A stretch of 64,000 nt of DNA from Collinsella sp. (GCA_019414055.1 DXMV01000020.1:29054-93053); one strand, 5' to 3'; counted from the first letter of the stretch, positions 18,293-27,466 are shown. The notes: a model not told the origin generated them from the letters alone. Numbers and translations: made by a program.

Positions 18293-18324
18293 ATTATCGA
18301 GGAACTTTCTATTAAGGAGACGCC

Positions 18325-19746
18325 ATGTCGAATGTCCCCACCATTACCCCGGGACCGAATGATGCCGAGCGAACGCCCGAGGGTGCCACCGAAACGCTTC
18401 CCCTCATAACAAACCTGCACGCCGCACAGCAAAACGGCAGCACAAGCGATGCAACCGAGATTTCTGACGAAGAGGCCTACGCCAAACTCAAAGCGAAGCG
18501 TGCCGAGCGTCGGCGCAAAAAGCTCATCCGGCGCGGCATTACGGCAGGAGTCGTGGCCGCCATTGTGCTCATCGCCGTTGTCGTGACCTTAGCCATCAAC
18601 GCACGGCCCGCAGGTACCAACGGGCCGGTGACCGACATGGTCACCGAGGGCACATTTACGACCACCGTCGAGGCTAAAGGCCAGCTCAAGCCCATCTCGG
18701 CTTCGGTGGTCTCCCCTTCTGTCGACGGCACGGTGGCATCGATCAACGTGCAAGCCGGCCAGTCCGTCAACGAGGGCGACGCGCTCATGACCATTAAAAA
18801 CGACGAGCTCGATCGCAACGTTGCCGAGGCGCAGCGCGCGGTGACAGCGGCACAGGAAGACCTCGCCAACGCGAAGAAAGCCGCAGCTGCCGCGCAGGCC
18901 GCCCCAACGACTGATGTCGATGGAGCTTCCGCAGCGACTGGCGTCTCCGCCGCATCAGCGGACACGAACGCCGTATCGGCCGCGCAGCGCAGCCTCGCAT
19001 CGGCCCAGGCAAACCTCGATCAGGCTAACGCCAAGGCCGCCAGCAGTACGGTCACGGCCCCGAGCTCGGGCAGCATCGTGGAGCTCAACGCCAAGGTGGG
19101 CGCCACGGTAACAGGAGGCATGATCATGGGCGAAGGCGACACGAGCGGCGGCAAACAGTGCATGCAGATCGCCGACCTGTCCAAGATGAAGGTGACGGTT
19201 CAGGTGGGCGAAAAGGATATCGCCAAAATTGCCGTGGGCCAAAGCGCCAACGTGACCTATCCCGCGTTTCCCGATATCGTGAGCCAAGGCACCGTCACGG
19301 CTATCGCCTCGGTGGCAAACTCCGACTCCTCCTCCGGGAGCGGCGGCAGCGTGACCTTTAACGTCGACATCCTCATCGAAGCACCCGACAGTCGCCTTAA
19401 GCCGGGTATGACTGCCGAGGTCTCGGTAGTGACCGAGAAGCTCGACGACGTGGTGATGGTGCCGACCATGGCGCTGATGACCGAAGATGGCGAGCACTAT
19501 TACGTCAATCTGGCCACCGATTCGGAAGGCAAAAAGACGCGCCGCGTGAAGGTGACCGTCGTGACGCAAAACGACAACGAGGCTGTAGTCGGCAAGACCC
19601 AGGTCACGCGCGACGACCAGGGCAACGAGATCAACCCAGACGTCCCGGTTACCAAGCTACGCGACGGCGACACCATCGTGACGGATACCGGCACGGGCAT
19701 GACGGCAGACGGCGGCGACAACATGCCTGCCGACGAGGGCAAGTAA
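18325..19746 (+). CDS. HlyD/MacA-type efflux adaptor subunit
   Basis: A 473-residue membrane-fusion protein. After about 65 charged cytoplasmic residues comes one membrane helix (GITAGVVAAIVLIAVVVTLAIN). The outside part has the biotinyl-lipoyl-like half motifs around VVSPSVDGTVASINVQAGQSVNEGDAL and VTAPSSGSIVELNAKVGATV, separated by an Ala/Gln-rich coiled hairpin, then a beta-barrel domain. It should link the ABC transporter encoded next to substrates or the wall. TAAGGAG precedes the ATG; the stop TAA shares its last A with the start of the ATPase gene. Confidence 0.88.
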   Translation: MSNVPTITPGPNDAERTPEGATETLPLITNLHAAQQNGSTSDATEISDEEAYAKLKAKRAERRRKKLIRRGITAGVVAAIVLIAVVVTLAINARPAGTNGPVTDMVTEGTFTTTVEAKGQLKPISASVVSPSVDGTVASINVQAGQSVNEGDALMTIKNDELDRNVAEAQRAVTAAQEDLANAKKAAAAAQAAPTTDVDGASAATGVSAASADTNAVSAAQRSLASAQANLDQANAKAASSTVTAPSSGSIVELNAKVGATVTGGMIMGEGDTSGGKQCMQIADLSKMKVTVQVGEKDIAKIAVGQSANVTYPAFPDIVSQGTVTAIASVANSDSSSGSGGSVTFNVDILIEAPDSRLKPGMTAEVSVVTEKLDDVVMVPTMALMTEDGEHYYVNLATDSEGKKTRRVKVTVVTQNDNEAVVGKTQVTRDDQGNEINPDVPVTKLRDGDTIVTDTGTGMTADGGDNMPADEGK

Positions 19747-20519
19747 TGCGTCCCGTCATCGACATCCGCAACGTGCACCGCATCTTTGAGAGCGAGGCCG
19801 GTTGCGCCCACATCCTGCATAACGTAAGCCTGGCAGTAGATCCCGGTGAGTTCGTCGCCATCACCGGCCCCTCGGGCTCGGGCAAGTCAACGCTCATGAA
19901 CATCCTGGGCTGCCTGGACAAACCGACGGCGGGCGATTACTTCCTGCAAGGGCTCAACGTCGCCGAGCTCGACGATGATGAGCTCACCGAGGTGCGCGCG
20001 CTGAGCATCGGCTTTGTCTTTCAAAGCTTTAATCTGCTGCCGCGCCTGACGGTGATCGAAAACGTCATGCTGCCGCTGTCCTACACCAATGTGCCGCGTA
20101 GCCAACGCGAGATGCGCGCCGTGCACGCGCTGCAAGCCGTCACGCTTCCGGTCGACCATTGGGATCATCGCATATCGGAGCTCTCGGGCGGACAGATGCA
20201 GCGCGTCGCCATCGCGCGCGCCCTCGTCAACGACCCGCCCATCATCTTGGCCGATGAACCGACGGGAAACCTGGACTCCGCCACCGGAGCGCTTGTGATG
20301 GAGACCTTCCACAAGCTCCAGGAGCGCGGCAAGACCATCGTGCTCATCACGCATGATCCCGGCATTGCCGCCGAGGCCGACCGCGCCGTAACCATTCGCG
20401 ACGGACGGATTCACGACGGCGCATATATCGCGCATGCACCGCAGACCCTGCGCGGCGCCATTGATAACCTGCCCACGATTTCCGCACTCGCCAATCCGAC
20501 GAAAGGAGTGAAGGCATGA
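19746..20519 (+). CDS. ABC transporter ATPase, MacB/LolD type
   Basis: A 257-residue ATPase with Walker A GPSGSGKST (about 39-47), the Q-loop in FVFQSFNLLPRLTV, signature LSGGQMQRVAIARAL and Walker B IILADEPTGNLD, the pattern of the MacB/LolD/FtsE group. It overlaps the adaptor by one base and the permease by four (ATGA), so all three are translated together. The usual job of such systems is export of peptides, toxins or antibiotics, or mechanical work at the envelope; the substrate here is unknown. Confidence 0.94.
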   Translation: MRPVIDIRNVHRIFESEAGCAHILHNVSLAVDPGEFVAITGPSGSGKSTLMNILGCLDKPTAGDYFLQGLNVAELDDDELTEVRALSIGFVFQSFNLLPRLTVIENVMLPLSYTNVPRSQREMRAVHALQAVTLPVDHWDHRISELSGGQMQRVAIARALVNDPPIILADEPTGNLDSATGALVMETFHKLQERGKTIVLITHDPGIAAEADRAVTIRDGRIHDGAYIAHAPQTLRGAIDNLPTISALANPTKGVKA

Positions 20520-21730
20520 GCACGCGCGACCTTATCCAAGAAGCCCCTCACTCCCTCGAGGCCAACAAGGGACGCAGCCTGCTCACCATCCTGGGCATTG
20601 TTATCGGCATCGCCTCCGTCATAGCCATGACCTCGCTTATCGGCGGTATCCAAAACAGCCTGGTCAACAGTCTGGGACTCAACGCTGCGCGTATGGTGCA
20701 GATTTATTCGTCGCAAGAGCTTACCGAGTCGGACGTCGAGAAGCTTCGCAAGATGGTGCCGCAGATCGAGCAGATCGGCATCGTGGACAGCGCCTATACC
20801 GAGTACAAGGCCGGTGACAAAAGCTATACCGTCATGGCGCAGGGCGTCGATAGCGACATGCTCGACGCAGTGGGCGCCAGCAAGCTCGTCGCGGGGCGCA
20901 CCTACACCCAGGCCGAGTCCCAATCTGGCGCACGCGTGGCGCTCATCAGCCGTGGCGGCGCCGACCAGCTGTACGGCAACGAGCAGGACGCGGTGGGCAA
21001 GACCATTAAGCTTTCCAACGGTGAGGTGCAGATTATCGGTGTTATCGACGGCGGCAGCGACTCCATGGGCTCGCTCAGCCTGTACATGCCGCGCGAGACC
21101 ATCTCGGGTCTCTTTGGCGACGAGAACCCCTCTTTTCCCAGCGTAACGGCGCTCGCCGCCGAGGGCACGGACATGGATGAGCTCTGCAAGACCATCGAGT
21201 CCAAGGTGCGTAGCATAAAGGGCATCTCGAAGGACGACGAGTACGATAGCGTATCGGTAAGCTCCATGAAAAGCGCTATCGACTCCCTCAATTCCTTTAT
21301 GGGCGCCTTCTCGCTCATCATGGGCGCCGTTGCCAGCATTTCGCTGCTCGTGGGCGGTATCGGCATCATGAACATGATGCTCACCAATGTGACCGAGCGC
21401 ATCCGCGAGATCGGTATTCGCCGCGCGCTTGGTGCAAGCCGACGTGATATCACCTCTCAGTTTTTGGCCGAATCCTCGGCGCTGTGCATCACCGGTGGTC
21501 TGTTAGGTGTCCTGATTGGCTACCTGCTTGCCTGGGGTCTATCGATGTTCGCCGCGGGTTCCGGCGTGCTGAGCGAGCTCGGTGCCAGCGGTACCATTAC
21601 GCCGAGTTTTTCGATCGCCACGGTGCTGCTGGCCTTTGCGGTTTCCGTCGGCATCGGCGTGATCTTCGGCTTCTATCCCGCCCGCCGGGCAGCAAAACTC
21701 GATCCAGTCGAGTGCCTGCGCTACCAGTAA
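20516..21730 (+). CDS. ABC transporter permease, MacB/FtsX type
   Basis: A 404-residue permease with one N-terminal membrane helix (SLLTILGIVIGIASVIAMTS), a large extracellular MacB-type domain, and three C-terminal helices containing the FtsX motif around ERIREIGIRRALGASRRDI. With the adaptor and ATPase upstream it makes a complete MacAB-like system. As no outer membrane is expected, the TolC-type partner is absent, as in other Gram-positive versions. It is followed by a family C palindrome. Confidence 0.93.
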   Translation: MSTRDLIQEAPHSLEANKGRSLLTILGIVIGIASVIAMTSLIGGIQNSLVNSLGLNAARMVQIYSSQELTESDVEKLRKMVPQIEQIGIVDSAYTEYKAGDKSYTVMAQGVDSDMLDAVGASKLVAGRTYTQAESQSGARVALISRGGADQLYGNEQDAVGKTIKLSNGEVQIIGVIDGGSDSMGSLSLYMPRETISGLFGDENPSFPSVTALAAEGTDMDELCKTIESKVRSIKGISKDDEYDSVSVSSMKSAIDSLNSFMGAFSLIMGAVASISLLVGGIGIMNMMLTNVTERIREIGIRRALGASRRDITSQFLAESSALCITGGLLGVLIGYLLAWGLSMFAAGSGVLSELGASGTITPSFSIATVLLAFAVSVGIGVIFGFYPARRAAKLDPVECLRYQ

Positions 21731-21743
21731 TGCAATCCCCCCG

Positions 21744-21810
21744 AGTTGCGGTGAAATAGGCAGTGTTTAAGCTGTTAAAAGGCCTATTCAGTCCTTATTT
21801 CACCGCAACT
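21744..21810. repeat. Palindromic element, family C, copy 1
   Basis: AGTTGCGGTGAAATAGG (21744-21760) pairs with CTTATTTCACCGCAACT (21794-21810) with one G-T wobble. It differs from copy 2 at 23469-23535 at only two of 67 positions. It lies 13 bases after the permease stop and could also end that transcript. Confidence 0.88.
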
Positions 21811-21946
21811 TAGAAGGTGTTGGGGCATGACACTTCGCCCCAAATCAAATTGATTCGTTGAATAGACACATTAGGGATTCTTTAGACGCATTTAATTCCA
21901 CATATGGGTATTATCTCACACGAAGTACACGTGAAAGGATATGCCC

Positions 21947-23380
21947 ATGTCGCTTACACAGTCAGCGGAGCGCGCAGCACTCAACAAACTCATCGATTAT
22001 CTCGACGACAACCCGCAGGAAAACATCGACAAAATCATGGACCTCGTGAACAAGCTGGTCCCCGACCGCGTGTTTCCCGCGCAGCGCGAGGCGTTCACCA
22101 ACGTCATCAAGAGCCGCGGCAATTGGTATGACCTGATCATGCGCGTTTTCACCCTCAATCCCAAGATGCGCGCCAAGTTGCTCAAGACGCTTATTGTCGA
22201 CGGTAACCTGCTCGCTTGGCCGCAACAGGAGAAGAGCCGCGAAAAGTACCAGTGCAATATTCCGTGGGCCATCTTGCTCGATCCCACAAGCGCCTGCAAC
22301 CTGCACTGCACGGGCTGCTGGGCAGCCGAGTACGGCTATAAGCAGAACCTCTCGTTTGAAGACATCGACTCCATCATCACGCAGGGCAAAGCGCTCGGCA
22401 CGCATATCTACATCTATACCGGCGGCGAGCCGCTCGTCCGCAAGCACGACCTCATAAAGATCTGCGAAAAGCACCAAGATTGCGTGTTCCTCTGCTTTAC
22501 CAACTCCACGCTCATCGACGAGGCATTCTGCGACGATATGATTCGCGTTGCAAACTTTGTTCCCGCCATTAGCGCCGAGGGCAACGAGCACACTACCGAC
22601 GCCCGCCGTGGCAAGGGCACCTATGCCAAGATTGAACATGCGATGAAGCTTCTGCGCGAGCGCAACCTGCCGTTTGGCATATCGACCTGCTGGACGAGCG
22701 CCAACGCCGATACCGTCGCCACCGAGGAAAACATAGATTGGATGATCGACGAGGGGGCGCTCTTCTGCTGGTATTTCCACTTTATGCCGGTCGGGCGCAA
22801 CGCCACCTCGGAGCTCATGCCCACGCCCGAACAGCGTGAGCACATGTATCGTTTTATACGCGAGATGCGCGAGAAAAAGCCGATCTTTACGCTCGACTTC
22901 CAAAATGACGGTGAGTTTGTTGGCGGCTGCATTGCCGGAGGTCGCCGCTACCTGCACATCAATGCAGCGGGCGACGTGGAGCCCTGCGTGTTCATCCACT
23001 ATTCCAACGCCAACATCCACGATGTGAGCCTGCTCGATGCGCTGCGTTCTCCCCTGTTTATGAAATACTACGAGGGCCAGCCGTTCAACGACAACTACCT
23101 CAAGCCCTGCCCCATGCTCGAGAACCCCGACGTGCTGCCCAAGATGGTGGCCGAAACCGGTGCCACGAGCACCGACCTGGTCGAGAAGGAAACGCCCGAG
23201 CAGCTGCGCGAAAAGACCCGCGCCGCAGCCGAGGCCTGGGCGCCCGTGGCAGATCGCATTTGGAACGATCCCGACGATCCGCTCTACACCAAACGCCATG
23301 AGGACGAGACGCAGGGCATGGCCGACAGCGACATGCATAAGTTTGAACAACAGGGCCGCAAGCTCAAGAGCAACTGCTAG
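21947..23380 (+). CDS. Radical SAM protein with C-terminal Cys-containing domain
   Basis: A 477-residue enzyme. After a helical N-terminal part the radical SAM core has the cluster motif SACNLHCTGCW with C117, C121 and C124, then YIYTGGEPLVR, the usual GGEP loop. Near the C terminus CIAGGRRYLHINAAGDVEPCVF and a later CPML give the cysteines of a SPASM-like region. Such proteins modify peptides or cofactors or take part in haem chemistry; the substrate cannot be told, and no small precursor peptide is seen nearby. GAAAGGAT touches an upstream ATG, so the ATG six bases later is taken. The gene and its terminator are bracketed by two near-identical family C palindromes. Confidence 0.88.
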   Translation: MSLTQSAERAALNKLIDYLDDNPQENIDKIMDLVNKLVPDRVFPAQREAFTNVIKSRGNWYDLIMRVFTLNPKMRAKLLKTLIVDGNLLAWPQQEKSREKYQCNIPWAILLDPTSACNLHCTGCWAAEYGYKQNLSFEDIDSIITQGKALGTHIYIYTGGEPLVRKHDLIKICEKHQDCVFLCFTNSTLIDEAFCDDMIRVANFVPAISAEGNEHTTDARRGKGTYAKIEHAMKLLRERNLPFGISTCWTSANADTVATEENIDWMIDEGALFCWYFHFMPVGRNATSELMPTPEQREHMYRFIREMREKKPIFTLDFQNDGEFVGGCIAGGRRYLHINAAGDVEPCVFIHYSNANIHDVSLLDALRSPLFMKYYEGQPFNDNYLKPCPMLENPDVLPKMVAETGATSTDLVEKETPEQLREKTRAAAEAWAPVADRIWNDPDDPLYTKRHEDETQGMADSDMHKFEQQGRKLKSNC

Positions 23381-23402
23381 TGCCCGATAACGCAGTTGCC
23401 AA

Positions 23403-23448
23403 AGAAGGCGCTGGGCCACGAGATAGTCCTCGAGGCCCAGCGCCTTCT
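23403..23448 (+). terminator. Long hairpin after the radical SAM gene
   Basis: AGAAGGCGCTGGGCC pairs perfectly over 15 bases with GGCCCAGCGCCTTCT, with an inner CGAG/CTCG; TATAT follows. It begins 23 bases after the stop. Confidence 0.75.
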
Positions 23449-23468
23449 ATATCTTCCAAAACCTCTTA

Positions 23469-23535
23469 AGTTGCGGTGAAATAGGGAGTGTTTAAGCTGT
23501 TCAAAGGCCTATTCAGTCCTTATTTCACCGCAACT
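23469..23535. repeat. Palindromic element, family C, copy 2
   Basis: Same 67-base sequence and orientation as copy 1 except for two positions. It separates the radical SAM gene from the convergent TetR gene. Confidence 0.88.
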
Positions 23536-23557
23536 CAAGGGGGATAAGGCGCTCGTG

Positions 23558-24169
23558 CTATTCGAAACGAGATTCCAGACTCGATAGTCCGTTCAACGTC
23601 AGATTGTTTGCGACCTCCGAAATGCGCTCAATGGGCACCGAGCCATCGGAGAGCGCCCACGTGCGGTAAATGCCGATAATACCCGAAAGCAAAAAAGCCA
23701 GGTAATAGTCGAACATCTCGTCCTTGAGGCCGTGGGGCAGCAGGTCGCGCTCGGCAATCTCGTGCTCGAGCGGCACGCGCAAGCGCGTCATAAAATCGTC
23801 GAGCGGGATGTTTTCAATCAGCTGACGATTGAGCACGAGGTTATTGCAAAGTGCCTCGTTGATGGTCTTAAAGAAGGTAGCCGCCGCTCCAAGGGCGCGC
23901 TCGTTGGGGTCACTGCCTATAGTGGAAAGCGTCTTTTCGACAGAGTCGACGATCATCTCGACCACATCGGCGGCAATGGCATCGAGCAGGCCGTCGACCG
24001 TGCCAAAGTGCACGTAGAAGGTCTTACGATCAACATTGGCCTCACGCGCGATGGCACTCACGGTAATATCGGCAAGCGGTTTATCCATCAGCAGGCGCTC
24101 AAACGCAGAAAGGATGGCATTGCGGCTGCGAACGATGCGGCGGTCGAGGCGCGGTTTGCTGGTGTCCAT
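23558..24169 (-). CDS. TetR/AcrR-family transcriptional regulator
   Basis: A 203-residue protein with an N-terminal helix-turn-helix: ILSAFERLLMDKPLADITVSAIAREANVDRKTFYVHFGTVDGLL, where the TetR pattern ending in YxHF is clear. The C-terminal ligand domain is not typed. The start at 24169 follows AAGGGA by seven bases; an ATG nine codons upstream lacks a site. Its target is unknown; candidates are its own promoter, the radical SAM gene convergent to it and the membrane protein downstream. Confidence 0.88.
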   Translation of the reverse strand: MDTSKPRLDRRIVRSRNAILSAFERLLMDKPLADITVSAIAREANVDRKTFYVHFGTVDGLLDAIAADVVEMIVDSVEKTLSTIGSDPNERALGAAATFFKTINEALCNNLVLNRQLIENIPLDDFMTRLRVPLEHEIAERDLLPHGLKDEMFDYYLAFLLSGIIGIYRTWALSDGSVPIERISEVANNLTLNGLSSLESRFE

Positions 24170-24287
24170 GGACGTGTCCCTTCGGAATGCAAGCATTCAT
24201 CAACAGATGAGAGTTAATCTACGTAAGAGGATTATCCCCCATCCGGCACAAAAAAGCCCGGCAACATGAAGAACGCACGACCAACTG

Positions 24288-25592
24288 TTACGCCTTAGGG
24301 AGCTTCTTTTTGTTCAAAGCAGCCGGGGACACACGGATGCCGTCGCCTGTCTGACGCACATAAGTCTTATGCGAAGGTTTGGCGGCCACAGAAGCCTTCT
24401 GAACATGCTGATTGGGATCCACGGTAACCGCATTCACAGGATGGCGCTTTGCAGGCTTAGAAGACGTCTGAGGCGATCGTCCGAGCTTGCGCATCGCGCG
24501 ATCCCAACGTGCATGGATACTCTCGTTGTGAGCGCTCTTAAGGCCCAGCAGGGGCGCGGCCAAAATAGTCGGCGCGATAAACGTAATGAGGCGCCATAGC
24601 AGATAACCGGCGGTCGACGCCGATCCAAAGAAATGACCCAGGAACAGTGCGAAGCCGCCCTCGGCGCCGCCGGTGCCACCGGGCAGGGGAACAGCAGAGC
24701 TCAGGAGCTGAACAAAGGCGCTCGCGGCCATGACCGAGAAAAAGTCGACTTCGTGGTGACCAAAGGCAAGCATCAGGAAATACGGCACGAGGTAGAAAAA
24801 TGCGAGCTGCAACATGGTGATGACCACCGTGAGCAGCATGGACGAAAAGTGGCCGGCCGAAAGCTTGAACTTCTCGGAGAACGAGTAGATTTCGCCGTCG
24901 ACAAACGTACGCCAGCCCTCGATCTTGGTGGCAGAGACGCCCATTAGCTCGAGCCAATTGATGATGCAGTGCGCGACGCGCGTGACGGTCTTGGGCATGA
25001 GCGCGACGGCAAAGATGCCAAGCAGAATGCAACAGTGTCCGCCAAAGCTAAAGACGCACAGCAGCGTCATGTCGCCATAGCGCTCGGCGAAAAACGGCAT
25101 GCGGGCAAGCAGCAGAATGGCGCCCCAGGCAACGAGGCCAAACTGATACACGATAAAGCGCGTGAACTGCGTGGCACCGGCCTCGCCGACATTTTGGCCC
25201 GCCTTGGTCAGGCGGTAGATCTGGGCGGGCGTAGAGCCCATCATCATGGGCGTCAGGTTGCCAAAGAAGATACCGCTCGCCTCGACCGAGATCAGGTCGC
25301 GAATGCCGACGGGCGAATTGGGATCGAGCCAGACGGCGATCGCATAGGCAACGATGCCAAAGAACAGGTACAGGAACATGCAAAAGCATGCAGCAACGAG
25401 CCACGGCGCCTGAACGCTCGACATGGCAGCCCAGAACTGTCCCATCTGACCGGTCACAATCAGATAAACGATGTAGCCAACCAGCACGACGCCGATAAAA
25501 ATGGCACCGCGACGTGCACCCTTGTTGTCATCGCCGCCCGAGGCCTCAACCTCGACCTGGGGCTTAGATGTATGCTGAGAGGACTCCGTCAT
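24288..25592 (-). CDS. Flippase-like / lysylphosphatidylglycerol synthase transmembrane-domain protein
   Basis: A 434-residue multi-pass membrane protein. After a short polar N terminus about eight hydrophobic segments follow, with the family pattern EASGIFFGNLTPMMMGSTPAQIYRLTKAG and a later AVPLPGGTGGAEGGFALFLG, typical of the UPF0104/MprF-N group. A polar Lys-rich tail of about 80 residues ends the protein. The soluble lysyl-transferase domain of MprF is missing, so a lipid-flipping or glycolipid role is likelier than aminoacylation. AAGGAG sits five bases before the ATG. Confidence 0.85.
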   Translation of the reverse strand: MTESSQHTSKPQVEVEASGGDDNKGARRGAIFIGVVLVGYIVYLIVTGQMGQFWAAMSSVQAPWLVAACFCMFLYLFFGIVAYAIAVWLDPNSPVGIRDLISVEASGIFFGNLTPMMMGSTPAQIYRLTKAGQNVGEAGATQFTRFIVYQFGLVAWGAILLLARMPFFAERYGDMTLLCVFSFGGHCCILLGIFAVALMPKTVTRVAHCIINWLELMGVSATKIEGWRTFVDGEIYSFSEKFKLSAGHFSSMLLTVVITMLQLAFFYLVPYFLMLAFGHHEVDFFSVMAASAFVQLLSSAVPLPGGTGGAEGGFALFLGHFFGSASTAGYLLWRLITFIAPTILAAPLLGLKSAHNESIHARWDRAMRKLGRSPQTSSKPAKRHPVNAVTVDPNQHVQKASVAAKPSHKTYVRQTGDGIRVSPAALNKKKLPKA

Positions 25593-25701
25593 GAGGCTCC
25601 TTCTGACCTTCCAAATATCTTGCATATTGTACCCGCAAGGGCCACAAGCAGAACGTAAAGCTATGGGCCAAATAGGAATTGCAGATGGTTTGCTCGGAAA
25701 T

Positions 25702-25733
25702 AAAAAACCCGGACTTCCGCTGGAAGCCCGGGT
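25702..25733 (-). terminator. Terminator of the tRNA-Glu pair
   Basis: ACCCGGaCTTCC pairs with GGAAGcCCGGGT (one A-C mismatch on this strand, a G-T wobble on the minus strand) and is followed by TTTTTTA on the minus strand. Confidence 0.85.
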
Positions 25734-25743
25734 CTCAGATTCA

Positions 25744-25820
25744 TGGTAGCCCGTACCAGATTCGAACTGGTGATCTCCGCCTTGAGAGGGCGGCGTCCTA
25801 AACCGCTAGACGAACGGGCC
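25744..25820 (-). tRNA. tRNA-Glu (CTC)
   Basis: A 77-base tRNA with CCA encoded. The acceptor GGCCCGT pairs with ACGGGCT, the anticodon arm CCGCC-CTCTCAA-GGCGG gives anticodon CTC (codon GAG), and the T arm has GTTCGAATC. Identical to the copy 22 bases away. Confidence 0.96.
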
Positions 25821-25842
25821 ATAAGCCTCAGCAGAAAAGAAA

Positions 25843-25919
25843 TGGTAGCCCGTACCAGATTCGAACTGGTGATCTCCGCCTTGAGAGGGCGGCGTCCTAA
25901 ACCGCTAGACGAACGGGCC
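25843..25919 (-). tRNA. tRNA-Glu (CTC), second identical copy
   Basis: Identical over all 77 bases to the neighbour; transcribed first of the two. A 22-base spacer separates them, so they are probably cut from one precursor. Confidence 0.96.
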
Positions 25920-26044
25920 ACATGACATCTGCACTGCCGTGCTGCGAGGAAATATATTACGGGACAAAAAACGCAAGCGCAAGAAGAAATTCCAAATTGC
26001 CGAAATTTTGTCGCGAGGTTATGGAACGCGCAGGTCAACAAGGT

Positions 26045-26070
26045 AGCTAATTTGGGACGGGGCTATTTTT
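26045..26070. repeat. Half copy of the family H palindrome
   Basis: AGCTAATTTGGGACGGGGCT and the following ATTTT match the minus-strand sequence of the hairpin at 5602-5637, but the complementary arm is missing. A short GGTAGC/GCTACC pair encloses it. It lies just past the cca stop. Confidence 0.65.
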
Positions 26071-26071
26071 G

Positions 26072-27466
26072 CTACCCTAGGTGGAGATGAGTCAGGAGGG
26101 CTTCACGGGTGTTGGGGATGTTATCCTCGATCACGGCGTCGAGAGCAGCGTTGAGCAGCTGTCCCAGTTCCGGCCCTGGCTTGACGCCGGCGCGAATCAA
26201 ATCGCCACCATTGATGGCAAGCATCTTGAGCGTATAGGGATCTCCCGCCTGCAGCAGATCGTGGGCGAGCGCGCGCATCTCCTCGATCGTCTCGACATAA
26301 TAGAAGCACGAGGGCGCCTTGCCGAGCGTGTCGGCACGCTTAAGGTCCATGAGCTCGTCCATCAGACGCGGCGTATCGACACCCTCGCCCGAAAGCGCGC
26401 GCATCATATTGAGCAGGCAGGAGCGCTCGGGACGCAGCGGCTTGTCATGGTATTTGATCAGCAGGCACACATCGCGGACCAAATCATGCGAGAGTGCCAG
26501 GCGATCCATGATGACACGCGCCTTCTTGGCGCCGAGCTCGGGATGACCGTAGAAGTGTCCGCTGCCGGCGTGATCGACCGTAAAGCAATCGGGCTTGGAA
26601 ACGTCGTGCAAAAACGCCGCCCACATAAGGCTCGACGAGGGTGCGACGCCGTCGCACAGCGCCAGCTCCCCTGCCACCGTCAGCACGCGGGCGATATGCT
26701 CGTAGACGTTAAATGCATGATAGACACTGCGCTGATCAAAGCCCCTGCCCGCAGCAAGCTCGGGCACGGCGGCGCAAACAAGCTCGGGGTAGCGCAGCAT
26801 CGCGTCTCCCCCGTGGCCGGTCGAAAGGATGCCCTCAAGCTCAATACCCACGCGCTCGCGCGCCACGGCATCGAGCAGCGGCGCGCACTCGGCAAGCGCC
26901 TGTTTAGTCTTAGGCTCGATCATAAAATCCAGACGGCAGGCAAAACGCACCGCGCGCAGCATGCGAAGCGCATCCTCGTTAAAACGACGCTTGGGATCTC
27001 CAACGGCGCGGATAAGCTTGCGCTCCAGGTCGCCCTGGCCATCGTAGCGGTCGATAAGACCGCGCTCGGGATGCCAGGCCATAGCGTTAACGGTAAAGTC
27101 GCGACGCGCCAGATCGTCCTCAAGCGACGCCGCACGCTCCACACTCTGGGGATGGCGACCATCGGTGTAAAAGCCGTCCAGGCGGTAGGTGGTGACCTCA
27201 ATGCGCTCGCCATCGCAAATAGCCGTAATGCCACCGAATTTAATGCCCGATTCAACCACGGCGATATCCGCTGCCTCGAGCGCCGCTTTGGACTCCTGCC
27301 ACAGGCCGCTGCAGCACATGTCAACATCGTGGCTGGGGCGCCCCATCAGGGCATCACGTACCCAACCGCCTACGTACCAAGCCTCAAGACCGGCTGCCTC
27401 AAGCGCACGCAGGACACGGATGGAGGCATCGGTCGGCTGCGTACCGTTGAGCGAAACATTGCACAT
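26072..27466 (-). CDS. cca: CCA-adding tRNA nucleotidyltransferase with HD domain
   Basis: A 464-residue class II enzyme. The head shows YVGGWVRDALMG and the metal-binding HDVDM (DxD), then RRDFTVNAMAWHP and the neck domain with NEDALRMLRAVRFA. The C-terminal part carries an HD phosphohydrolase-type domain (AAFLHDVSKPDCF), as in many bacterial CCA enzymes. It adds or repairs the 3' CCA of tRNAs. The start at 27466 follows AGGAGG by eight bases; a GTG six codons upstream overlaps that site and is rejected. It lies next to two tRNA genes that already encode CCA, so repair is the likelier role there. Confidence 0.93.
   Translation of the reverse strand: MCNVSLNGTQPTDASIRVLRALEAAGLEAWYVGGWVRDALMGRPSHDVDMCCSGLWQESKAALEAADIAVVESGIKFGGITAICDGERIEVTTYRLDGFYTDGRHPQSVERAASLEDDLARRDFTVNAMAWHPERGLIDRYDGQGDLERKLIRAVGDPKRRFNEDALRMLRAVRFACRLDFMIEPKTKQALAECAPLLDAVARERVGIELEGILSTGHGGDAMLRYPELVCAAVPELAAGRGFDQRSVYHAFNVYEHIARVLTVAGELALCDGVAPSSSLMWAAFLHDVSKPDCFTVDHAGSGHFYGHPELGAKKARVIMDRLALSHDLVRDVCLLIKYHDKPLRPERSCLLNMMRALSGEGVDTPRLMDELMDLKRADTLGKAPSCFYYVETIEEMRALAHDLLQAGDPYTLKMLAINGGDLIRAGVKPGPELGQLLNAALDAVIEDNIPNTREALLTHLHLG

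Noticed and set aside
25744..25919. Two identical 77-base units as a CRISPR or insertion repeat
   Set aside because: They fold as complete tRNA-Glu with CCA; only two units.
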